This document shows positions 47,754 through 57,336 of a DNA stretch of 64,000 nt, piece by piece. Origin of the DNA: Vogesella alkaliphila (GTDB taxonomy: Bacteria > Pseudomonadota > Gammaproteobacteria > Burkholderiales > Chromobacteriaceae). The notes under the pieces were generated by a model. The model was not told the DNA's origin. It ran no database searches and saw only the letters and a list, made by a program, of their open reading frames with translations. Numbering within the stretch: the first letter of the stretch is position 1; each line of letters begins with the position of its first letter. Location: assembly GCF_014652475.1 (NCBI RefSeq), contig NZ_BMYW01000009.1, positions 1 to 64,000 of the forward strand. The letters run 5' to 3'. The translations under genes were made by a program, and so were the position numbers.

Positions 47754-48683
47754 ATGAACCAAGCCGACACGCTGTCTTTCCACGCCGCCTCCTCGCCCGC
47801 CGCCCGCCTGCAGCAACTGTTCGCGGCGCTGCCCTACCCGGTGCTGCTGTTTGACGTGCACGGGCAGCTGGAGTTTGCCAATCACGCCGCGCAGGGCTGT
47901 CCCGATACGCGGCCGGCGCTGCAACAGCTGGCCGCCGGCGCGTCGCTGGCGACGGTGTCGCTGCCGGGGCTGAGCGCCGACAGCTTCGCCCGGGTGCTGG
48001 CCTCCGCCGCGCCGCAGAGCGTGGAGCTGAGTCTGCCGCAGGCCGACGGCAAGCCGGGCTACTACCAGATCACGCTGACGCCGCTGCTTGACGCCAGCGG
48101 CAAGGTGGACGGCGTGCTGCAGACCCGCCACGACGTCACCCGCCAGCGCCAGGAGGCGCAGCGCCTGCAGCTGCTGCAGGGCCACCTGCTGGAGATGGCG
48201 CACCGCGACGCGCTGACCAATCTCGCCAACCGCCGCTACCTGGAGCTGAAGCTGGAAAGGTTGGCCGCAGACAGCGCCGCCAGCTTGTGCGCGCTGCTGT
48301 TCATCGATCTCGACCGTTTCAAGCCGATCAACGACGTTCACGGGCACGACACCGGCGACGCGGTGCTGGCGGCGATTGCCGCGCGGCTGAAGCAGGCCTT
48401 GCGCGGCACCGACCTGCTGGCGCGCATCGGCGGCGACGAGTTCGCCATCCTGCTGGAAGGCGTCACCGAGAGCGGCGCGCGCGCGGTGGCCGGCAAGATC
48501 ATCCAGGCGCTGGAGCAGCCGTTTGCCGAGCTGTCGCCGCCGAACCGGCTCGGCCTGTCGGTGGGCGTCTGCCTGTTCAAGAGCGGCGCGGCGATGCCGG
48601 CCGAGGTGCTGGTCGAGGCCGACCAGGCGATGTACCGCGCCAAGCGCCGTGGCGGCGGGCAGTTCGAGCTGCAGCAGCTGTAA
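47754..48683 (+). CDS. PAS-like plus GGDEF diguanylate cyclase
   Basis: 309 residues. A PAS-like sensory region (about 18-135), a short coiled coil (about 136-152), then a GGDEF domain (about 153-305) with an intact GGDEF active site and an RGTD autoinhibitory I-site exactly five residues before it. No membrane segment, so cytosolic. It should make cyclic di-GMP under product inhibition. It is convergent with an HD-GYP phosphodiesterase, an opposing pair. One exact 13-mer (48257) reads ERLAAD at the start of the GGDEF domain. Start ATG 47754 precedes MNQADTL. Confidence 0.9.
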   Translation: MNQADTLSFHAASSPAARLQQLFAALPYPVLLFDVHGQLEFANHAAQGCPDTRPALQQLAAGASLATVSLPGLSADSFARVLASAAPQSVELSLPQADGKPGYYQITLTPLLDASGKVDGVLQTRHDVTRQRQEAQRLQLLQGHLLEMAHRDALTNLANRRYLELKLERLAADSAASLCALLFIDLDRFKPINDVHGHDTGDAVLAAIAARLKQALRGTDLLARIGGDEFAILLEGVTESGARAVAGKIIQALEQPFAELSPPNRLGLSVGVCLFKSGAAMPAEVLVEADQAMYRAKRRGGGQFELQQL

Positions 48684-48702
48684 GCGAGCCCACCATGACA
48701 AA

Positions 48703-48730
48703 ACGGCCACCCGCGCCTGCCGGTGGCCGT
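48703..48730. terminator. terminator between convergent c-di-GMP genes
   Basis: ACGGCCACC (48703-48711) / GGTGGCCGT (48722-48730), perfect 9-bp stem ending 8 bp before the HD-GYP stop codon. Confidence 0.75.
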
Positions 48731-48734
48731 TGTT

Positions 48735-48748
48735 GTTTCACATGAAAC
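48735..48748. promoter_or_regulatory. parS-like site (one mismatch)
   Basis: GTTTCACATGAAAC, one change from the perfect core, overlapping the final codons of the HD-GYP gene. Confidence 0.6.
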
Positions 48749-49952
48749 GCAAGGGGTTGATGCCCCACTTCTCCGGCGCCTCGTGGCGCACGATCCGGTC
48801 GCCGCCGCCAAAGCCCAGCGGCCGCGACAGGTCGATGATCTCCGGCTGCAGATAGGTATTGCTCCTGCTGCTGAACATCACCTTGATCTTCGGCGTCAGC
48901 AGGTTGCTGTCGTGCTGCTCGATCACCACCCCCAGCTTGCCCGATTCCAGCAACACCAGCGTGCCGACCGGGTAGATGCCGACACAGCGCATGAAGGCCT
49001 GCACCAGCTTGGGGTCGAAGTGGTACTTCGACCATTCGAAGATCTTGCGCAGCGCATCGGTCGGCGCCATGCCCTTGTGGTAGCAGCGATCGGCGGTGAT
49101 GGCGTCGTAGACGTCGACGATGGCCGCCATCTTGGCCAGCGTGCTGATGGTGTCGCCCTTGAGATTGTGCGGGTAGCCGCTACCGTCGATCCGCTCGTGG
49201 TGATGCAGGGTGATGTCGAGTGGGATCTCGCTGATGCCCTCGGTACGGCTGAGGATGTCGAAGCCGTCGCGCGGGTGGCGGCGGATGATGTCGAACTCTT
49301 CCTCGGTCAGCCGCCCCGGCTTGTTGAGGATCTCGTCCGGCACCAGCGCCTTGCCGGTGTCGTGCAGGATGCCGCCCAGGCCGGCGAGGTGGATGGTTTC
49401 GCGGTCCAGCCCCACCGAGCGGCAGAAGGCGATCATCAGCGTGCCGACGCTGACCGAATGCAGGAAGGTATAGTCGTCCTTGTTCTTGATGCGCAGCAGC
49501 GTCAGCAGCGCGCCGCTGTTGCTGAGCACCGATTCGGTGATCGACTCGATCATCGGCTCGACCTGCTCCAGCTCCACCACCCGCCCCAGTCGCACGTCCT
49601 GCATCACGGTCTTGACCAGCGCGTGCGCCTGGTTCTTGATGCGGTTGGCACGCCCCAGCTCCTCGGCAAACGACAGCGTGATGACAGGTGCCGGCTTGCT
49701 GGTGACCGCCTCGATCATCTGCTGCTGCAAGCTGGCGTTGACCTCGTCCACGCTGCGCGCATGGCTGACGTCCAGACCTTTTTCGGTGTCGATATAAATC
49801 TCGTGGATGCCGGCCTCAATGATCTTGGCGATTTCGTCATCGCTCTTGATCTGGAAGCGCTTGCGGAAAAACGGATGAGAGGTCCAGTCGCAGTTCAGGT
49901 CATGCACATACATGCCGATCTTGACGTCGGCAATATCAATACACTTGATCAT
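48738..49952 (-). CDS. HD-GYP domain cyclic di-GMP phosphodiesterase with DUF3391
   Basis: 404 residues. N-terminal DUF3391 (about 1-120; MYVHDLNCDWTSHPFFRKRF), then HD-GYP domain with HSVSVG, LHDTGK (HD pair), and HHHERIDGSGYP (the GYP loop) followed by DVYDAITADRCYH. All catalytic metal ligands appear intact, so it should degrade c-di-GMP to GMP. A beta-rich tail (about 325-404) follows. Convergent with the GGDEF gene, and divergent from a chemoreceptor across an AT-rich gap. Confidence 0.92.
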   Translation of the reverse strand: MIKCIDIADVKIGMYVHDLNCDWTSHPFFRKRFQIKSDDEIAKIIEAGIHEIYIDTEKGLDVSHARSVDEVNASLQQQMIEAVTSKPAPVITLSFAEELGRANRIKNQAHALVKTVMQDVRLGRVVELEQVEPMIESITESVLSNSGALLTLLRIKNKDDYTFLHSVSVGTLMIAFCRSVGLDRETIHLAGLGGILHDTGKALVPDEILNKPGRLTEEEFDIIRRHPRDGFDILSRTEGISEIPLDITLHHHERIDGSGYPHNLKGDTISTLAKMAAIVDVYDAITADRCYHKGMAPTDALRKIFEWSKYHFDPKLVQAFMRCVGIYPVGTLVLLESGKLGVVIEQHDSNLLTPKIKVMFSSRSNTYLQPEIIDLSRPLGFGGGDRIVRHEAPEKWGINPLRFM

Positions 49953-50310
49953 GGCGTGGTTTTCTTGGCGTCTGCTCAGGAAAATGTTTTAAAAACAGTG
50001 ATTAAGCAGATGTTGGCAGTACGGCGGCCGGCGCGTGGTGATCCACGACAAGTTTGTGCCACAAAGCTTATCCGGCAATTATGGCGCTAATCGGAGATGC
50101 AAAAAGGATTTTAATTGTATTGATACTGGTTATCAGTATTTTATTCAAATAGATAGTTATTGATAATAATATTGGCCATACACGGTTTAATGATCGGTGC
50201 TTTTTTATTATGGTGCCTTGGTGATAGTCAATTTTCATGCGAGCGGATATTCTAGCCGGCAATACCCGGAATAAAAGAACCGGATTTCGTGAGCGACAGG
50301 AGTGCAAGGC
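49953..50310. other. 358-bp AT-rich intergenic region
   Basis: The stretch from about 50090 to 50220 is markedly AT-rich, with an ATACTG-GTTAT-CAGTAT inverted repeat (around 50123-50139) and several TATT/ATAAT promoter-like words. It probably carries divergent promoters for HD-GYP and chemoreceptor genes. No ORF. Confidence 0.5.
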
Positions 50311-52389
50311 ATGACGCAGGACACACGTTGGGGACATCTGGGCAACCGCATCATCGGCGTGGCCGCGGTGGCGGTGGCGGTCGGTTTTGCGGTGATGATC
50401 GCCATCATCGCCAAGCAAAGCTACGACGCCGCTGTCGAGCAGGGCAACCAGCTGGCGTCGGAGCAGGCCGGTCGCGTGGCGGACAGTGTCGAGGCCAAGC
50501 TGGCCAACGGCTTTGCCATTCCGCGCAGCATGGCTGCCAGCGTGCAGGGGCTGCAGCGCGCGCAGGCGGTGGACCGCAAGGTGGTCGACAACATCCTGCT
50601 CAGCTCGCTGGACAACGCGCCGGGCATCATCGGTGCGTGGATGCTGTGGGAGCCGAACGCGCTGGATGGCCGCGACGACGAATTCCGCCGCGACTGGCCG
50701 AAGCACGATCCGACCGGGCGCTACACGCCCTACCTGACGCGCGGTGCCGACGGCAAGGCGGCGCTGGACGTGATGATGTCCAGCGACCGGGTGGCGAAAT
50801 TCCCGGAGTGGCAGGACCGGCTCACCGAGTACGTGCCGGACTATGAAAAATCCGGCTGGGGCGATTTCTACTTCGTGCCGAAATCGCGCGGCCGCGACAC
50901 CATCACCGAGCCGTTCTTCTACGACGTGCAGGGCAAGCAGGTGCTGGAAAGCTCACTGGCGGTGGTGATGAAGGACGCATCCGGCAAGCTGCTGGGGGTG
51001 TCCGCCGTCGATCTGGCGCTGGACGACCTGCAGAAGCAGTTCGGCAGCATCCGCCTGTATGAAACCGGCTATGTGCGCCTGGTGTCCGAAGGCGGCCTGT
51101 TCGTGGTCAACCCGCAGCCGGCGCTGGTCGGCAAGGCGGTGGCCAGCGGCGACCCGCTTGCGGCCAACCTCGACAAGCTGAGGAAGGGCGAGCGCTTCGT
51201 CTACGAGGACGGCGGCTTTACCCACTTCTTCTACCCGGTCAAGGTGGCGGACAGCGGCCAGTTCTGGGCCGCCGGCGTCAGCGTGCCGACCGCGGCAATT
51301 ACCGCCTCCGCCAACAGCCAGCGCAATACCGCCATCGTGATCGGCGTCATCGCGCTGGGGCTGATCATCCTGGTGCTGACGCTGCTGATCCGCACCCTGA
51401 CCCGGCCGCTGAACACGCTGGCGGAAACCATGGAGCAGTTCGCCAGCGGCAAGGGTGACCTGACGCTGCGCCTGCAGGTCAGCAACCGCGACGAGATCGG
51501 CCGCACCGCCGCCGCCTTCAACCGCTTCATCGAGAGCCTGCGCGAGATGTTCATCGAGGTACGCGAGCAGAGCCTGGCGGTGAGCCGTTCCGCCGGCCAG
51601 CTGGCCGACTCCGCGGTGCAGGTGGAGCAGTCGTCGGCGCAGCAGTCGGACGCCGCCAGCGCCACCGCCGCCGGCGTGGAGCAGGTCACCGTCAGCGTGC
51701 ACCACATCGCCGATACCGCGATGCTGGCCGAGAACATGGCGCGCGAAAGCGGCGTGCTGACCGAGCAAAGCGTGGCGGCGGTGGACCGGGTCACCGGCGA
51801 GATCCAGCGCATGACCAGCAATATGCAGGCGCTGGCCGGGCGCATGGGGGCGCTGGGTGCCCGTTCGGCGGAGGTCAGCACCATCGTCAACGTGATCAAG
51901 GACATTGCCGAGCAGACCAACCTGCTGGCGCTGAACGCGGCCATCGAGGCGGCGCGCGCCGGCGAACAGGGGCGCGGTTTTGCGGTGGTGGCGGACGAGG
52001 TGCGCAACCTCGCCGGCCGCACCGCCGAGGCCACGGTACAGATCGGCCGCATCGTCTCCGCCATCGGCAGCGAGACCAGCGATGCGGTGGACGAGGTAAA
52101 GCGCAGCACCGAGCTGGTGTCGGTCAGCGTCGGCATCGCCGAGGAGGCCAACATGGCGATGAAGGGCATCTACGAGAAAAGCGTCGATCTGGTGGACAAT
52201 ATCGGCGATATCGCGTCGTCAACGCGGGAACAGTCGAACGCGACTTCGGAAATCGCGCAGAACGTGGAGCGCATCAGCAGCATGGCGCAGTCCAACAGCG
52301 AGGTGGTGCGCGAGGTGCGCGCCGCGGTGGAGCAGCTGCGCGAGCAGTCCGCCAGCCTGGAAGCGCTGGTCGGCCATTTCCGCCTCTGA
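50311..52389 (+). CDS. methyl-accepting chemotaxis protein
   Basis: 692 residues. Transmembrane segment 1 (about 13-33), a periplasmic dCACHE-type ligand domain (about 40-330, with [14 protein letters not shown] and a [11 protein letters not shown] region), transmembrane segment 2 (about 336-357), HAMP (about 358-410), then a long cytoplasmic signalling helix pair with the hairpin tip [21 protein letters not shown]. No C-terminal NWETF-type pentapeptide. ATG 50311 has ACAGGAG 8 nt upstream. A GTG at 50302 overlaps that site and is rejected. Ligand unknown. It carries a one-mismatch 13-mer (51159). Confidence 0.93.
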   Translation: MTQDTRWGHLGNRIIGVAAVAVAVGFAVMIAIIAKQSYDAAVEQGNQLASEQAGRVADSVEAKLANGFAIPRSMAASVQGLQRAQAVDRKVVDNILLSSLDNAPGIIGAWMLWEPNALDGRDDEFRRDWPKHDPTGRYTPYLTRGADGKAALDVMMSSDRVAKFPEWQDRLTEYVPDYEKSGWGDFYFVPKSRGRDTITEPFFYDVQGKQVLESSLAVVMKDASGKLLGVSAVDLALDDLQKQFGSIRLYETGYVRLVSEGGLFVVNPQPALVGKAVASGDPLAANLDKLRKGERFVYEDGGFTHFFYPVKVADSGQFWAAGVSVPTAAITASANSQRNTAIVIGVIALGLIILVLTLLIRTLTRPLNTLAETMEQFASGKGDLTLRLQVSNRDEIGRTAAAFNRFIESLREMFIEVREQSLAVSRSAGQLADSAVQVEQSSAQQSDAASATAAGVEQVTVSVHHIADTAMLAENMARESGVLTEQSVAAVDRVTGEIQRMTSNMQALAGRMGALGARSAEVSTIVNVIKDIAEQTNLLALNAAIEAARAGEQGRGFAVVADEVRNLAGRTAEATVQIGRIVSAIGSETSDAVDEVKRSTELVSVSVGIAEEANMAMKGIYEKSVDLVDNIGDIASSTREQSNATSEIAQNVERISSMAQSNSEVVREVRAAVEQLREQSASLEALVGHFRL

Positions 52390-52410
52390 GCACCGCCCGC
52401 CGTCCCCGCA

Positions 52411-52439
52411 ACGCCGTCCGCCATGGGCGGCGTTTTTTT
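52411..52439 (+). terminator. terminator after chemoreceptor gene
   Basis: 9-bp stem ACGCCGTCC (52411-52419) / GGGCGGCGT (52425-52433) with one wobble pair, 5-nt loop and T7. Confidence 0.88.
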
Positions 52440-52454
52440 ATTGCCCGCTTTGGC

Positions 52455-52483
52455 CTGACAGCGCGCGGCGATTTTCGTATAAT
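52455..52483 (+). promoter_or_regulatory. pyrBI promoter
   Basis: -35 CTGACA (52455-52460), 17-bp spacer and consensus -10 TATAAT (52478-52483). The transcript would start near 52490, about 200 nt before pyrB. Confidence 0.85.
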
Positions 52484-52510
52484 CCGCCGGTTTGCTTTGC
52501 GAGACCCGCC

Positions 52511-52612
52511 ATGTCGCCCTTACCCTGCCCGCTTCGTTTCCCCGCCGCGCCGTCCGCGCGTCGCCAGGCGTTGCCGGTACGGGGTCGACACGACGCCGGG
52601 CCGCTGCATTGA
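52511..52612 (+). CDS. possible pyrB leader peptide
   Basis: 33-codon ORF (MSPLPCPLRF...) between the pyrBI promoter and the attenuator hairpin. The stop codon ends 11 nt before the hairpin stem, so a terminating ribosome would cover part of it. This parallels pyrL of E. coli, where coupling of translation and transcription under low UTP disrupts the attenuator. The ribosome binding site is weak and no homology is evident, so the ORF may be incidental. Confidence 0.4.
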   Translation: MSPLPCPLRFPAAPSARRQALPVRGRHDAGPLH

Positions 52613-52623
52613 GATATAAAGAA

Positions 52624-52654
52624 GCTCCTGATCCGGCATCAGGGGCTTTTTTTT
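52624..52654 (+). terminator. pyrB leader attenuator
   Basis: Stem GCTCCTGAT (52624-52632) / ATCAGGGGC (52638-52646) with one wobble, 5-nt loop, and an uninterrupted T8 run, ending 36 bp before the pyrB start and downstream of its promoter. Such a terminator inside the leader implies regulated read-through. Confidence 0.85.
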
Positions 52655-52690
52655 CAGCCATTGATTCTGTTATTGCCAAAGGTGACCGCC

Positions 52691-53611
52691 ATGCCCAACC
52701 CGCTTTATCGCAAGCACATCATTTCGATACCGGATTTCACGCGCGAGGAACTGGAACTGGTCGTGCAGACGGCGGCACAACTGAAGGCGGCGCCGCGCAG
52801 TGACCTGCTGAAGGACCGCCTGCTGGCGACCTGCTTCTTCGAGCCGTCGACCCGTACCCGCCTGTCGTTCGAGACCGCGGTGCAGCGCCTGGGCGGCAAC
52901 GTGATCGGATTTGCCGACGGCGCCAACACCTCGGCGAAGAAGGGCGAGACCCTGGCCGACACCGTGCGCATCATCAGCTCCTACACCGACGCCATCATCA
53001 TGCGCCATCCGAAGGAAGGCGCCGCGCGCGTGGCCAGCGAGTTCTCCACCGTGCCCATCATCAACGGCGGCGACGGCGCCAACCAGCACCCGTCGCAGAC
53101 CCTGCTCGACCTGTTCACGCTGCAGGAAACCCAGGGCCGCCTCGACAACCTGACCGTGGCCTTCGTCGGCGACCTGAAATACGGCCGCACCGTGCACTCG
53201 CTGGCGCAGGCGCTGTCGCTGTTCGGCGCCAGGTTCTACTTCGTCGGCCCCGAGGCGCTGGCGATGCCGGACTACCTGTGCGAGGAGCTGGACGAGCGCG
53301 GCATCAGCTACAGCATCGCCGCCACCATCGAGGAAGTGATCCCGCACATCGACATCCTGTACATGACCCGCGTGCAGCGCGAGCGCTTCGACGAGGCCGA
53401 GTACAAGAAGATCCAGGGCCAGTTCGTGCTGCGCGCCGACATGCTGCGCAGCGCCCGCCCCAACATGAAGATCCTGCACCCGCTGCCACGGGTGGACGAG
53501 ATCACCACCGACGTCGACGCCACGCCGCACGCCTACTACTTCGAGCAGGCCAAGAACGGGGTCTACGCTCGCCAGGCGCTGCTGTCGCTGGTGCTCAACG
53601 AAACGGTGTGA
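52691..53611 (+). CDS. pyrB: aspartate carbamoyltransferase catalytic subunit
   Basis: 306 residues (E. coli 311). [13 protein letters not shown] (about 48-60) binds carbamoyl phosphate, KKGETLADT supplies the 80s-loop residues, [11 protein letters not shown] (about 135-145) and HPLPRVDEI (about 264-272) complete the active site. First committed step of pyrimidine synthesis. Start ATG 52691 (AAAGGTG upstream) matches the family N-terminus. A longer frame from 52661 would begin inside the attenuator zone. pyrI follows after 11 bp. Confidence 0.97.
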   Translation: MPNPLYRKHIISIPDFTREELELVVQTAAQLKAAPRSDLLKDRLLATCFFEPSTRTRLSFETAVQRLGGNVIGFADGANTSAKKGETLADTVRIISSYTDAIIMRHPKEGAARVASEFSTVPIINGGDGANQHPSQTLLDLFTLQETQGRLDNLTVAFVGDLKYGRTVHSLAQALSLFGARFYFVGPEALAMPDYLCEELDERGISYSIAATIEEVIPHIDILYMTRVQRERFDEAEYKKIQGQFVLRADMLRSARPNMKILHPLPRVDEITTDVDATPHAYYFEQAKNGVYARQALLSLVLNETV

Positions 53612-53622
53612 AAGGAAAAACC

Positions 53623-54090
53623 ATGACTGAAAAAGTGTATGCCCGCAATGTCGAGGCACTGAAATCCGGCACCGTGATCGACCACATCCCGGCCGGCCAG
53701 GGGTTGCGCATCCTGCGCCTGTTCCAGCTGGCGGAATACCGCGAGCGCGTCACCGTCGGCCTCAACCTGCCCAGCGGCCACATGGGCAGCAAGGACCTGA
53801 TCAAGGTCGAGAACGTGGTGCTGAGCGAGGAGCAGGCTAACGAGCTGGCGCTGTTCGCGCCGCGCGGCACCGTCAGCGTGATCGAGGACTTTGCCGTGGT
53901 GCGCAAGCAGAAGCTGGCGATCCCGGACACGGTGGAAGGCATCTTTGCCTGCCCCAACTCCAACTGCGTGTCGCACGTGGAGCCGGTGCAGAGCCACTTC
54001 AGCGTGCGCGTCACCGAGCACGACACCAAGATGAAGTGCAAGTACTGCGAGAAGGTGTTCAGCAAGGACATCGTGGTCGACGTGCGCTAA
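53623..54090 (+). CDS. pyrI: aspartate carbamoyltransferase regulatory subunit
   Basis: 155 residues. The N-terminal allosteric domain (GTVIDHIPAGQGLRILRLF region) binds CTP/ATP. The C-terminal zinc domain has four cysteines in CPNSNC and CKYC (about 110-145). It forms the dodecameric enzyme with PyrB. AAAGGAAAAA precedes the ATG. A GC-rich hairpin with T5 ends the operon. Confidence 0.97.
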   Translation: MTEKVYARNVEALKSGTVIDHIPAGQGLRILRLFQLAEYRERVTVGLNLPSGHMGSKDLIKVENVVLSEEQANELALFAPRGTVSVIEDFAVVRKQKLAIPDTVEGIFACPNSNCVSHVEPVQSHFSVRVTEHDTKMKCKYCEKVFSKDIVVDVR

Positions 54091-54117
54091 GCCTGCCGAC
54101 GTCGGCGTCGGCAGCGG

Positions 54118-54147
54118 GCGGTCGCGGGCAACCGCGGCCGCCTTTTT
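54118..54147 (+). terminator. terminator of pyrBI operon
   Basis: 10-bp stem GCGGTCGCGG (54118-54127) / CCGCGGCCGC (54132-54141), one wobble, GCAA loop, T5 tail. An extra inverted repeat CTGCCGACG/CGTCGGCAG lies just before. Confidence 0.85.
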
Positions 54148-54235
54148 CATGCCTGCGGCCAACCTTGGCCACCCGTGGCGGGAACTCGCCGCCGCGGCGC
54201 GGTTTCCAAGGGCTTATTTTCCCGTGGAGAACATC

Positions 54236-54895
54236 ATGTGGCGTCCCCTGCTGTTGGCCGCGTGCGGCCTGCCCCTGTTGCTGGCCTGTACCGAGGAACA
54301 GGTCGGCAAGCTGCAAAACGACGCGTCCGCCGCCATCGGCGTGGCCGGTGCCAAGCTGCAGCAGGCCAGCGCCCCGCTGGCCGAGATCAAACAACAGGCC
54401 GCGACCGCGCTGGACAAGGCCGGCACGCTGGCCGGGGAGCTGCAGCCCAAGGTGCAGCAGCAGGTGGAAGAGCTGAAACAGCAGGCCGGCGCGGTGCGCG
54501 AGGTGGTCAGCGCGTGGCAGGGCAAGGGCGACTGGACGGTGCTGGAAAAGCAGGTCGGCCAGTACCCGCGCGACAGCGGCCTGTTCGACAAGCCGCCACT
54601 GGCGGCACCGCTGGCGGCGCTGCTGGGCAGGGACCTGGCCAAGTTCAAGCGCTTCATGGATACCCAGGGGCCGTTGCAGCAGGACCGGCAGCAGGAGCGG
54701 CTGCTGTTCGTCACCGGCAACAAGCGCCACGCGGCGCAGGATGGCGCCGCCTACCTGCTGATCGACGTGTCGCAGCGCAAGCTGGAGGCGGGGCTGATCG
54801 AGAACGGCCTGCTGAAGGTCTACGCCAGCGAGGGCACGCCATTGCAGGCGCCGGCCGAGGTGCGCACCTTCATCGGCAATCTGCAGCGGCAGTAA
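54236..54895 (+). CDS. coiled-coil lipoprotein of unknown function
   Basis: 219 residues from ATG 54236 (GTGGAGA upstream). Signal peptide with lipobox LLLAC (lipidated Cys about residue 18), then an Ala/Gln/Lys-rich helical stretch (about 20-85, heptad-like) and a compact domain (about 90-219) with KQVGQYPRDSGLF and LLFVTGNKRHAAQDGAAYLLIDV. No family recognised. A 13-mer (54154) lies upstream and a hairpin terminator (54928-54953) downstream, so it appears to be a single-gene unit. Confidence 0.72.
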   Translation: MWRPLLLAACGLPLLLACTEEQVGKLQNDASAAIGVAGAKLQQASAPLAEIKQQAATALDKAGTLAGELQPKVQQQVEELKQQAGAVREVVSAWQGKGDWTVLEKQVGQYPRDSGLFDKPPLAAPLAALLGRDLAKFKRFMDTQGPLQQDRQQERLLFVTGNKRHAAQDGAAYLLIDVSQRKLEAGLIENGLLKVYASEGTPLQAPAEVRTFIGNLQRQ

Positions 54896-54927
54896 GCGGC
54901 GCCGGCACAAGCCTGGCCGCAACGAAA

Positions 54928-54953
54928 AACGCCACGACCTTGGTCGTGGCGTT
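54928..54953. terminator. bidirectional terminator after the lipoprotein gene
   Basis: Inverted repeat AACGCCACGACC (54928-54939) / GGTCGTGGCGTT (54942-54953) preceded by an A run, between the convergent lipoprotein and Sel1 genes. Confidence 0.8.
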
Positions 54954-54971
54954 GTGCTGTCGGCGTGCGGC

Positions 54972-56888
54972 TCAGCGTTTGCGCTTCAGCGATTTCTTGC
55001 TGTAAGCGGCGTGGAAGGTCTTGCCGGCGGCCTTGCGGCGGGGACTGCTCTTCAGCTGGCGATCCAGTTCCGGCAACAGGCGGCCGGCGACGTTCATGCG
55101 CCGCGACAGCTCCTGCGCGCTGGCGATCTGCTCCGGCTTCATCTCGTGCTGCAGCTGGTTCAGCTTGCTGGCGGCCTGCGCATTGCCCTGCGCCCGTGCC
55201 AGGTTGTGCAGCGCGTAGGCCAGCACAGGGTTGTGCGGGATGCCCTGGTAGCTGTAGGCGGTGTAGGCGTGGCCGAGGCTGTTCAGCGCGTCGACCTGGT
55301 ACCTGGCGGCGGCCTTGCGATACCAGCTCAGCGCCAGTTTCAGGTCGCGCGACACGCCCTGGCCGTTCTCGTACAGGCTGCCGAGCTGGAATTGCGCTTC
55401 GGCGTTGCCCTGCTTGGCGGCCTTGGTGTACCACTGCGCGGCGTCGAAGTAGTCCTGCTCCACGCCCTGGCCCTGGCGGAACAGGTTGCCGAGACTGGCC
55501 TGGGCGCCGGCGTGGCCCTGTTCGGCCGCCTTGCGCAACCACAGCGCGGCCTGGCTGGCGTCCTGCGGCACGCCCTTGCCCTGTGCGTATAGCTGGCCGA
55601 GGTTGGCCTGCGCGTTCATGTCGCCCTGCTCGGCGGCCTTGCGATACCACTGGGTGGCGTCGCCGAGGTTCTGCGGCACTTCCACGCCCTGCTCATACAG
55701 CTGGCCGAGCGCGTTCTGCGCCTGCAGGTGATCCTGTGCCGCGGCCTTCTGGTACCAGCTGGCGGCTTCCGCCAGATCCGGGTTCACGCCGTTGCCCTTC
55801 TCGTACAGCTCGCCCAGGCCGAACTGCGCCTCGGCATCGCCCTGCTCGGCGGCCTTGCGATACCAGCTGGCGGCCTGCAGCTCGGCGCCCTTCTGGTACC
55901 ACTGCAGCGCCTGCGCCGGGTCTTTCGGCACGCCGCGACCGCTCTGGTACAGGCTGGCCAGCGCCGTCTGCGCGTTGGTGTGGCCCTGTTCGGCCGCCTT
56001 CTGGAACCAGCTGGCCGCCAGCGCCAGGTTGCGCGGCGTACCGCGACCGTTCTGCTGCAGCATCGCCAGCGCGTACTGGGCATCGGCGATGCCCTGCTCG
56101 GCGGCACGGCCGAACCAGGTCGCGGCGGCTGCCAGATCCTGCGGCATGCCCTGGCCGTTCTGGTACATCAGGCCCAGTGCGTGCTGCGCCGGGGCGTAGC
56201 CCTGCTGCGCGGCCTTCTGCTGCCACTGCGCGGCGTCGATCAGGTTGCGCGGCACGCCCTTGCCGGCGAGCAGCAGGTTGGCGTAGTGGTACTGCGCCTC
56301 GGCGCTGCCCTGCATGGCCGCGCGGCGATACAGCACCGCCGCCTGATTGCTGTTCTGCGTCACGCCGACGCCGTGCTGCGCGATCTGCGCCAGCTGGGTG
56401 CGCGCCAGCGCGTTGCCCTGCCGCGCCGCCTGCTGGAACAGGCTGGACGCCTGTGCCAGATCCTGCGGCACGCCGCGGCCGTACTGGTACATCAGGCCGA
56501 GACTGGTCTGCGCGGCGGTGCTGCCCTGTGCCGCGGCCTTCTGGTACCAGCCGGCGGCGGCGGCGTAATCCTGGCGCACGCCGAGGCCGTTCTCGTACAG
56601 GCCACCCAGCTTGTACTGGGCGTCGACATTCCCCTGCGCCGCGGCCTTGTCGTACCAGCGGGCGGCTTCGGCCGGATCCGGCACCACGCCCTGGCCCTTG
56701 CGGTACATCTCGGCCAGCAGCAGCTGAACGCGCGGATTGCCCTGCTCGCCGACCGGGGTCAGCTCTTGCAAGGCGGTGGCAAAATCCCCTTTGGCATAGG
56801 CAAGACGGCCTTCTTTCAGACCTGCCATCGCGGGTGCAGCCAGCAGCATGCTGGTCAGAAGGACGGAAGTAGCAAAATGTCTGTTCAT
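54972..56888 (-). CDS. secreted Sel1-repeat protein
   Basis: 638 residues with a signal peptide (about 1-22, cleaved after AMA) and about fourteen Sel1-like/TPR units of about 36 residues (pattern AAxWYxKAAxQGxxxAQxxLGxLYxxGxGVxxD) from about residue 30 to 540. A basic C-terminal tail ends in SKKSLKRKR. Sel1 arrays are solenoids that bind partner proteins in the periplasm. One unit is truncated: QWYQKGAE runs directly into LQAASWYRKAAEQG (near nucleotides 55850-55900), as expected from slippage or recombination between repeats. Start chosen at 56888 to put the signal peptide first. Confidence 0.9.
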   Translation of the reverse strand: MNRHFATSVLLTSMLLAAPAMAGLKEGRLAYAKGDFATALQELTPVGEQGNPRVQLLLAEMYRKGQGVVPDPAEAARWYDKAAAQGNVDAQYKLGGLYENGLGVRQDYAAAAGWYQKAAAQGSTAAQTSLGLMYQYGRGVPQDLAQASSLFQQAARQGNALARTQLAQIAQHGVGVTQNSNQAAVLYRRAAMQGSAEAQYHYANLLLAGKGVPRNLIDAAQWQQKAAQQGYAPAQHALGLMYQNGQGMPQDLAAAATWFGRAAEQGIADAQYALAMLQQNGRGTPRNLALAASWFQKAAEQGHTNAQTALASLYQSGRGVPKDPAQALQWYQKGAELQAASWYRKAAEQGDAEAQFGLGELYEKGNGVNPDLAEAASWYQKAAAQDHLQAQNALGQLYEQGVEVPQNLGDATQWYRKAAEQGDMNAQANLGQLYAQGKGVPQDASQAALWLRKAAEQGHAGAQASLGNLFRQGQGVEQDYFDAAQWYTKAAKQGNAEAQFQLGSLYENGQGVSRDLKLALSWYRKAAARYQVDALNSLGHAYTAYSYQGIPHNPVLAYALHNLARAQGNAQAASKLNQLQHEMKPEQIASAQELSRRMNVAGRLLPELDRQLKSSPRRKAAGKTFHAAYSKKSLKRKR

Positions 56889-57336
56889 GTGCGTTTCTTC
56901 ATCTTGTAGAGAGGCCGTGCCGATCGTGTGCGGGCAGTGCAACCGGATCCGCGCGGGGTGACCTTATTATTCGGCATGATAAACGGCTAGTTTAACGGCT
57001 AATCATAGGCGGTTAAAGGATTGTCCCTGCCAAGCCGCAGCCATTTGATAGCAAAGTGTTGCAGCCGTGGTGCCCGGTACGGTTCTGCCATGACTTTGCA
57101 CTTGAACCTGGCATGACGCGCACCCGCGGCCACGGCTGCGCGATGATAAGGACGCCGCCCGGGCGCAACCTTGTCCATGATCAGGCAATGGCGACACTGC
57201 GGCCAACTTTCATTTCTTTGACATAAATGGCGCGCCGATTTGCCACGGTAAAGCGCGCCAGCCTCACCTATGATGAAATCTCGGCGCCTGTCGCGCCGCT
57301 GCCGGATGACTGTGTGACAGCACAGGGGGGCGCATC
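56889..57336. other. 448-bp intergenic region
   Basis: Contains a 13-mer with N=T (57198-57210), a TTGACA (57218-57223) without a convincing -10, and a short direct repeat AACGGCTA (two copies around 56983-56999). No ORF with family similarity. Probably holds divergent promoters for the Sel1 gene and the small membrane protein. Confidence 0.5.
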
